Assembly (NCBI GenBank): GCA_002751075.1
Contig: NAOQ01000358.1
Coordinates: forward strand, 1 to 34,605
Length of the DNA stretch: 34,605 nt
Direction: 5' to 3'
Origin: Ichthyophonus hoferi
Taxonomy: Eukaryota; Opisthokonta; Ichthyosporea; Ichthyophonida; Ichthyophonidae
Notes under the pieces: generated by a model
Told to the model about the DNA's origin: nothing
The model's input: the letters and a program-made list of their open reading frames with translations, nothing else
The model's database searches: none
Program-made: the position numbers and the translations under genes
In this document: positions 29,697 through 34,605 of the stretch, piece by piece
Numbering within the stretch: the stretch's first letter is position 1
Layout: each line of letters starts with the position of its first letter

Positions 29697-32321
29697 ATGT
29701 CCAAGAGCGCTAAGATGCTCCAATGGATCAATTATCGCATGAGAATTACCATCCAAGACGGACGTCAACTGGTTGGAACTTTCATGGCCTTTGACAAACA
29801 CATGAACCTAGTTTTAGGTGACTGTGAGGAGTACAGAAAAATCAAACAGAAAAATGTTAAGGGTATGTTTTTGTATCTACCCCTATTTGTACAAGTGTCG
29901 TTTTGTTGGTTGTTTTATTTTTGTTTTTGCAACAACACTACGAATTAATAGGGGTCCTATGATGCTAATATTTACTGTAGACCTTTGAAAGGGTGAAAGG
30001 CTTCCTGTGTACAATCCGTTATCCTTTCTTACTATATATAACCTCCTCTTCATCTTTCCTCTTCCATTTATCTCCGCATGTTCTTTCAATTGTGTCACAT
30101 AGCCTAGTAACCTGTCTATGGCAGCCTAATGGATTATGAGAGCTGAGGATCCCACTATTGTATATTTTTATTTTATATTTTATAGTTGTTGCTTAGTATT
30201 ATTACTTATACATAACACAATACAGGCAAGCCCGAGAAGGAGGAAAAGAGAACATTGGGTCTCGTTCTTCTCAGAGGTGAAAATGTAGTGTCTATGTCTG
30301 TCGAGGGACCCCCAGTGGAGAGTGATGACAGAGCCTCATCTCTCCCTAGTGCCCTCCCTGGCCCAGGTGTGGGAAGGGCCGCAGGTCGTGGTGTGGCTGT
30401 AGCCCCTATGGCCCAGGCCCCAGCTGGTCTCACTGGCCCTGTGAGAGGAGTCGGTGGAGCCGCCCCCGCTGCCATGCAGCCCATGGGTACGCTTATGTTG
30501 ATTTTACTTATTTCTCCTTGTATATTCACATTAGTGCAAGGCATACTTTTACAGGGTCATTATGTTGTGTAACCACAACAACGTATTAGTTGTTTTATAA
30601 GAACATTTTTTACTATTTTTTGTGTTTGTGTGCATTTACTGAGAGATGATCGGGGTCCTATGATGCCAATATTTACTGCAGACCATTTGAAAGGGTGAAA
30701 AGCTTTATATGTATCAGTCCGTTCTCTTTTATTATAATACATATCTTTCCGCTCTACCTTCCCTGCCCCTCTGTTTCTCTGTGTTCTTTTAACTGTGTCA
30801 TATGGCTTAGTAACCTGTCTATGACAGCCTAATGGATTATGAGAGCTGAGGACCTCCCCCCCTATCTTATAGTTGAAGATTATCTATAATACTAAATGAG
30901 ATAGTATTGTATTTATTGAATACTTTTACTGATAATATATTTTTCTTTTTCTTGTTCTTTTCCCATTAGGTGGTATGATGGGGATGCCTCCTATGCGTCC
31001 TCCTCCCGGCCAAGGTATGTCTGTTAATCCGAGCGTTACCAGCCAGCTTGGCGAATTAAAACTTGTATTTTAGTTTTAAACGCCATTTAAGCTTCATCTT
31101 GTTTTTTCTTTATTATATTATGAACATGGGTGGTCCTATGATGCCAACATTTACTGTAGACCTTTGAAAGGGTGAAAGGCTTCCTGTGTATCAATCCGTT
31201 ATCTTTTCTTACTATATATAACCTTCTCTTCATCTTTCCTCTCCCATTTATTTCCGTGTGTTCTTTCAATTGTGTCACAGCCTAGTAACCTGTCTATGGC
31301 AGCCTAATGGATTATGAGAGCTGAGGACCAACCCACGTCATTATTTTGTCGTATTATAGAATGCATAAAATTATTAAAAAATTCTGGCCCTTCTCAACCC
31401 AACGTATTTCTATTCTTTCTAGTAACCATTTCTATCTATTTTCCTTATTTTCATCCTTTCCCTCCACTTTTAACCCATATCATTTAATAATACATACCAC
31501 AGGACCACCCCAAGGTCAACAGATGCCTGGCATGATGATGCCACCCCCTGGTCCCCCCCCTGGTATGATGCCCCCTGGCATGATGGGCGGCCAGTTCTCT
31601 GGATTCCCTGGCATGATGCCACCCGGTTAGTACTTTCTCTAGCTATATAACATTTTTGAGCTGCATATGAAAAACTTTATACTGTATTGCTTGCTTATTA
31701 AATATCTAAGTATATATTTATTGAGTGATGTTTCAAATATCAATGCATAAACTCAACTACCGTAATTTTTTATTATGTATCTATCTCTCTCTAGGTATTA
31801 TCTCTTACAAGGCTCTAACAGTAATATCCACGTAGGTACACGCCCCCCCCCAGGCATGCCACCTCCGGGAATGAGAGGCCCCCCAGGTAAATATATACTA
31901 CTTCTCTGCATAAAATTTTAATATGCATTGCATATGCCACTGCTATTGAATGAGTGTTAATTGTGTTTATGTATGTAGTTAGTTGTATTTCACGTTTTTT
32001 GTGTTTTTTAATATTTTATAGTTTTGTTTCCATTATTTATATATAACATGGTTATATACATACTATGATATAGCAGTGTTTATGGTTTAGAGGCATTAGA
32101 ACATGGCGCATGCTTTTTTTTTCTAAATATGTTTGTCTATCACGTCATTTCTGTTAGTCTAAATGTCATGTAAAGAAAAATTTCCACATAACTACTCCTT
32201 ATTGCCTCTTGTAATTCTAACTATTCTTCTTTCTACAGGTTTCCCAGGTGCGCCGCCCGGCTTCCCTCCTGGCATGCCCCCTCGTGGTCCCCCAGGAATG
32301 CCTCCCCCAAGGCCACAGTAG
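29697..32321 (+). CDS. SmB (SNRPB/SMB1 homologue): small nuclear ribonucleoprotein SmB (Sm core protein B/B')
   Basis: Core component of the heptameric Sm ring on U1, U2, U4 and U5 snRNAs in the nucleus. Coding exons: 29697-29862, 30226-30486, 30970-31014, 31503-31625, 31836-31886, 32239-32321, giving 242 residues (human SmB 240). The Sm1 motif spans about 7-45 ([32 protein letters not shown]) and the Sm2 motif about 66-79 ([14 protein letters not shown]), with the FDKHMN and RG RNA-contact positions intact. A Gly/Arg/Ala segment (GVGRAAGRG) is followed by a PPPGM/GMMP-rich tail, as in animal SmB. All five introns are phase 1 and split a Gly codon as G|GN. Introns 1-3 each contain one copy of a structured ~205-nt repeat, and intron 4 has an alternative acceptor. 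The tail exons are short (45-123 nt). Confidence 0.96.
29951..30153 (+). ncRNA. intronic structured element, copy 1 (box C/D-like)
   Basis: In SmB coding intron 1. The terminal stem GGGGTCC/GGATCCC (one G:U pair) flanks ATGATG (29959-29964; box C-like, consensus RUGAUGA with a C as last base) and CTGA (30143-30146; box D). The interior has a conserved 5' block (ATTTACTG.AGACC, TTTGAAAGGGTGAAA), a pyrimidine-rich variable middle, and a near-invariant 3' block (TAGTAACCTGTCTATG, CAGCCTAATGGATTATGAGAG). At about 200 nt it is long for a C/D snoRNA. I could not identify an rRNA or snRNA target. Confidence 0.6.
30652..30858 (+). ncRNA. intronic structured element, copy 2 (box C/D-like)
   Basis: In SmB coding intron 2. 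ATGATG is at 30660-30665 and CTGA at 30847-30850, enclosed by GGTCC/GGACC, which can extend through GG/CC after a small bulge. The middle has diverged most from the other copies; the final ~45 nt before and including CTGAGGA differ at a single position. Confidence 0.6.
31128..31334 (+). ncRNA. intronic structured element, copy 3 (box C/D-like)
   Basis: In SmB coding intron 3. ATGATG is at 31138-31143 and CTGA at 31321-31324, enclosed by TGGTCC/GGACCA plus GGG/CCC after a bulged A. Outer stem bases differ from copies 1 and 2, yet pairing is kept. It is closest to copy 1 across the middle region. Confidence 0.6.
31786..31835 (+). promoter_or_regulatory. tandem alternative 3' splice sites in SmB intron 4
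   Basis: A strong pyrimidine-tract acceptor (TCTCTCTCTAG, ending 31794) is followed directly by GT. The acceptor needed for the open frame is the weaker CCACGTAG ending 31835, preceded by a CTAAC branch-like site at 31815-31819. Use of the first acceptor adds 13 codons and hits a TAG that is itself the last three bases of the second acceptor. The first site is also an AG|GT junction of recursive-splicing type. Confidence 0.5.
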
Positions 32322-34289
32322 TGTGAGACTAGGAGCGGTTTAATATATATAGTGGGGTCTGGATGGCTGTATAAATGGTTGCTATTATATCCACGCCCCT
32401 CCATTTATGGTGGTGAAATTGAGAAAAAAATGGATTTTAATACAATACTCAGCGAAATATACGAATACATTTAGCGCTCATGAAAATTATTAGTATAAAC
32501 GACGGAGTAAAGATGCTTGCAGGTTTTGGTCAAAGGATGTGATAGGCTAGAGTGCCGTCCTATGACTTTGGACCAACCTTGCCTAGCGTAACTCGGTCTA
32601 TTCATAACTGTCTTATATATTCCATTTTTCTCAAATATGTTATGCTATGCTAATAGGTACTTAAATAATGGTTTTGGACTATACAATATACTTACTGTAT
32701 TTGCCCTGTAAGAACGCTATAGATGCTCCTTGCCAGCCTCATAATGCTGCCCGACCCCACATCTGATGTTAATCTATGATTTATTAAGCCTATATGTAGT
32801 GTTAGTTCTAAAATCTAGAGTACTTATAGGTTAGAGCTTGCAATCGATTCCTTTGGCTGATGTTACTAATATTGAAGGCTTTTTGGGCAATAACATCTAT
32901 TGACTTCACTCTCAATGACTTTGTGGTTGTTAGTTAAGGATCTGGAGAAGTGTTTAAGCGGTATTGAAAAATAGTATAAAAATATTAGTATTTTACACAA
33001 GCGCTCTATTATACACAGTAATATTTTGTTTTTCTCGTTATGTATACGATATTTATGTGTCGTGCTTTTTATTAAGGATTTTTTGGCTTTAAAGCTGTTG
33101 AAGTACGATGCCATAATTTAGAATTTGAACAATAATGGTTTTCGTTTAAATTATTAACATTTTGTTAAGTGAATTAGCACGGAGAGCTATGCAGGGTAAA
33201 GGAATATAATTTTCTTACCCTTGCTAAAATGGGATAGTTAAGTAGTAGCACAGTTGATCTAATACAAGGGCATTCATCTACTGAAATATTGGCAGTTAGT
33301 TTTTATACTGAATATGTAAACAATGGCGAATCTGCAAGCCAGTCGACTCGAGTAAAACAAATAAAATTTAAGATATTGTCCATATCCTATCGTAATTAAA
33401 AGTATTTAACCAATGATGGGACATTGTAAAATGAAAGTCAATATTACTGTGGTAATGAATATTGTTGCAACTCGGCCTTTTACTATATATATTTGCTGCA
33501 ATATACTTTATTAAAAGTTTATTCAATTTACCTTCACCATGATTAACATACGATTTTCAGTGGCCGCCCAGCGTGATAAATCTGGAATGCTAACGACTAC
33601 AAGTTAAGGCAATCGAAGAACATGTTGCAATATATATATATTAAAATCGCAACATCAATTGTAATCGATTTAACATTTATTGATTCTTTTCGCTATTAGT
33701 CGATAACAACACGATATGAAATTATAAAATGATTTCTCCTACCTGGGGTCGATTTATAAACCTTTAAATTGACGTTCAAGCCCATAGCAGAAATGCTTAT
33801 GTTTAGCTATTAAATACACCTACATATACAATCTAGATGAAGTAACTACAATTCTCATTATCGAATTAGTTAATACGTTATTCTGAAGTATATAAAGAGC
33901 TATCTATATTCAGTAAGTATGAAGAGGTTCTGTCTGCGACAGATTGGTGACTCTTGATTCTGTAGCAATATTGAATGAAGGCTACACAGTTATTATTCTA
34001 AGTTCTCCGTTTGCTATAGTTAGCTGCCACATTGAAGATGGGTGAGAAAATTGCTACGCAAGCTGAAATGGTATTAATCTGTTGCGATAAGAAATTCTGA
34101 TTAGAAATCGCAATATGGTATTTCTGATTAGACAATCTGATCGAATACTTGTCAATGCTCCTACGATTCTAGAGCGCCAAGAGCGACTGTAATAATTGCC
34201 TATCCGGTGCTCAAGTAATGCGTACACTATACCACACAAACATATATATGTGTGTATTATTATTACCATTATATACAAATTTCTACATT
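32322..34289. other. SmB 3' flank and intergenic sequence
   Basis: AT-rich with no recognisable gene. A TATAAA at about 33891 and the sequence to 34289 may belong to the copia element that becomes recognisable at about 34290, but no LTR could be delimited. Confidence 0.4.
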
Positions 34290-34605
34290 CCCAGAACGAA
34301 TAGATAGGGCAACCAGTACTTCAACGAGTTTATTCGGATCTAGCCGGTGCTTTAAAGGAAATAAAACTCCGGATCTAAGTACAGCTGTACGTTTGCTAAT
34401 GAGCATTCGCAGTTTGTAACTTTTTTTTGTTCAAAAAGAAATTGGAAGCATTTCAATGCTTCAAGGAATGCCTAGCCCACACCAAGAGCAAGCATGGTCT
34501 CTCCCTGTCAACTTTAATGACAGACAATAGTTCTGAGCTGGGCAACTCAGAATTCGACAGATATCTGAAGAATTACAATCTTCATCAGACGACCGTACCT
34601 TATCA
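34290..34605 (+). mobile_element. Ty1/copia element, integrase region, decayed, cut by window end
   Basis: Plus-strand fossil. Protein-level landmarks of a copia integrase core are visible: a VYSDLAGAL stretch (compare HTDLCGP-type) and LMTDNSSELGNSEF with YNLHQTTVPY (compare LRSDNGGEY ... HQLTVPY). It is broken, with at least two breaks in the visible part. Its 5' and 3' limits are not visible, and it belongs to a different copy from the 14-23 kb element. Confidence 0.75.

Noticed and set aside
30206-30544. Minus-strand Pro/Ala-rich frame of 112 codons
   Set aside because: Antisense of the SmB second coding exon.
29951-31334. Intron elements as U3 snoRNA
   Set aside because: U3 has an extended 5' domain before its C'/D pair and its own promoter; none of the U3 A, A' or B box signatures were recognised.
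29863-31502. Intron elements as introners (introns that are themselves transposons)
   Set aside because: The repeated units lie inside the introns, tens to more than 160 bases from the splice sites, and do not carry the splice sites.

Overview
The window is AT-rich eukaryotic DNA that looks like a fungal genome, probably an early-diverging lineage. The evidence is a cyclin box of the fungal Pcl/Pho80-like type, intron-containing SmB and CKS1 genes with GTATGT donors and CTAAC-like branch sites, and abundant decayed Ty1/copia elements. A non-fungal protist is not excluded, because a thrombospondin type 1 (TSP1) domain is unusual for a fungus.

Layout. 1-4.9 kb is mostly non-coding: a (TTA)n microsatellite, AT minisatellites with a TIR-like fragment inside one, and a small coding-like island near 3.8-4.2 kb. 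4959-6023 is an intronless gene for a secreted, probably GPI-anchored protein with a duplicated cysteine domain and one TSP1 repeat. 8626-10018 is a two-exon CKS1 gene with a 1138-nt intron. 10669-11708 is a TIR-bounded DNA-transposon-like element. Two near-identical tRNA-Ala genes (CGC and UGC) lie in inverted orientation on either side of a 306-N assembly gap.

12.9-23.1 kb is a transposon nest. A minus-strand Ty1/copia element (14266-22782, 5-bp duplication ATGTT at both ends) sits in an older repeat (called C). Its pol region holds an opposite-strand solo LTR of the same family, and that LTR holds two solo LTRs of a second family (called B), each with 5-bp flanking duplications. All are decayed fossils.

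26480-27271 encodes a cyclin-box protein. 29697-32321 is a six-coding-exon gene for the spliceosomal protein SmB. The right edge enters another decayed copia integrase on the plus strand.

The most interesting signal is in SmB. Its first three coding introns each carry one copy of a ~205-nt element in the same orientation. Each copy has a terminal stem flanking an ATGATG (box C-like) and a CTGA (box D) motif, the stem differs between copies while still pairing, and a ~45-nt 3' block is almost invariant. It looks like a triplicated intronic C/D-type snoRNA or another structured RNA that I do not recognise. The same gene has an alternative acceptor leading to an immediate stop, and all five introns split glycine codons at the same position.

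Functionally, CKS1 and the cyclin are both partners of cyclin-dependent kinases, SmB is a core splicing factor, and the TSP1 protein is a cell-surface protein. Nothing suggests they act as one system. Divergence estimates are by eye, without alignment tools.
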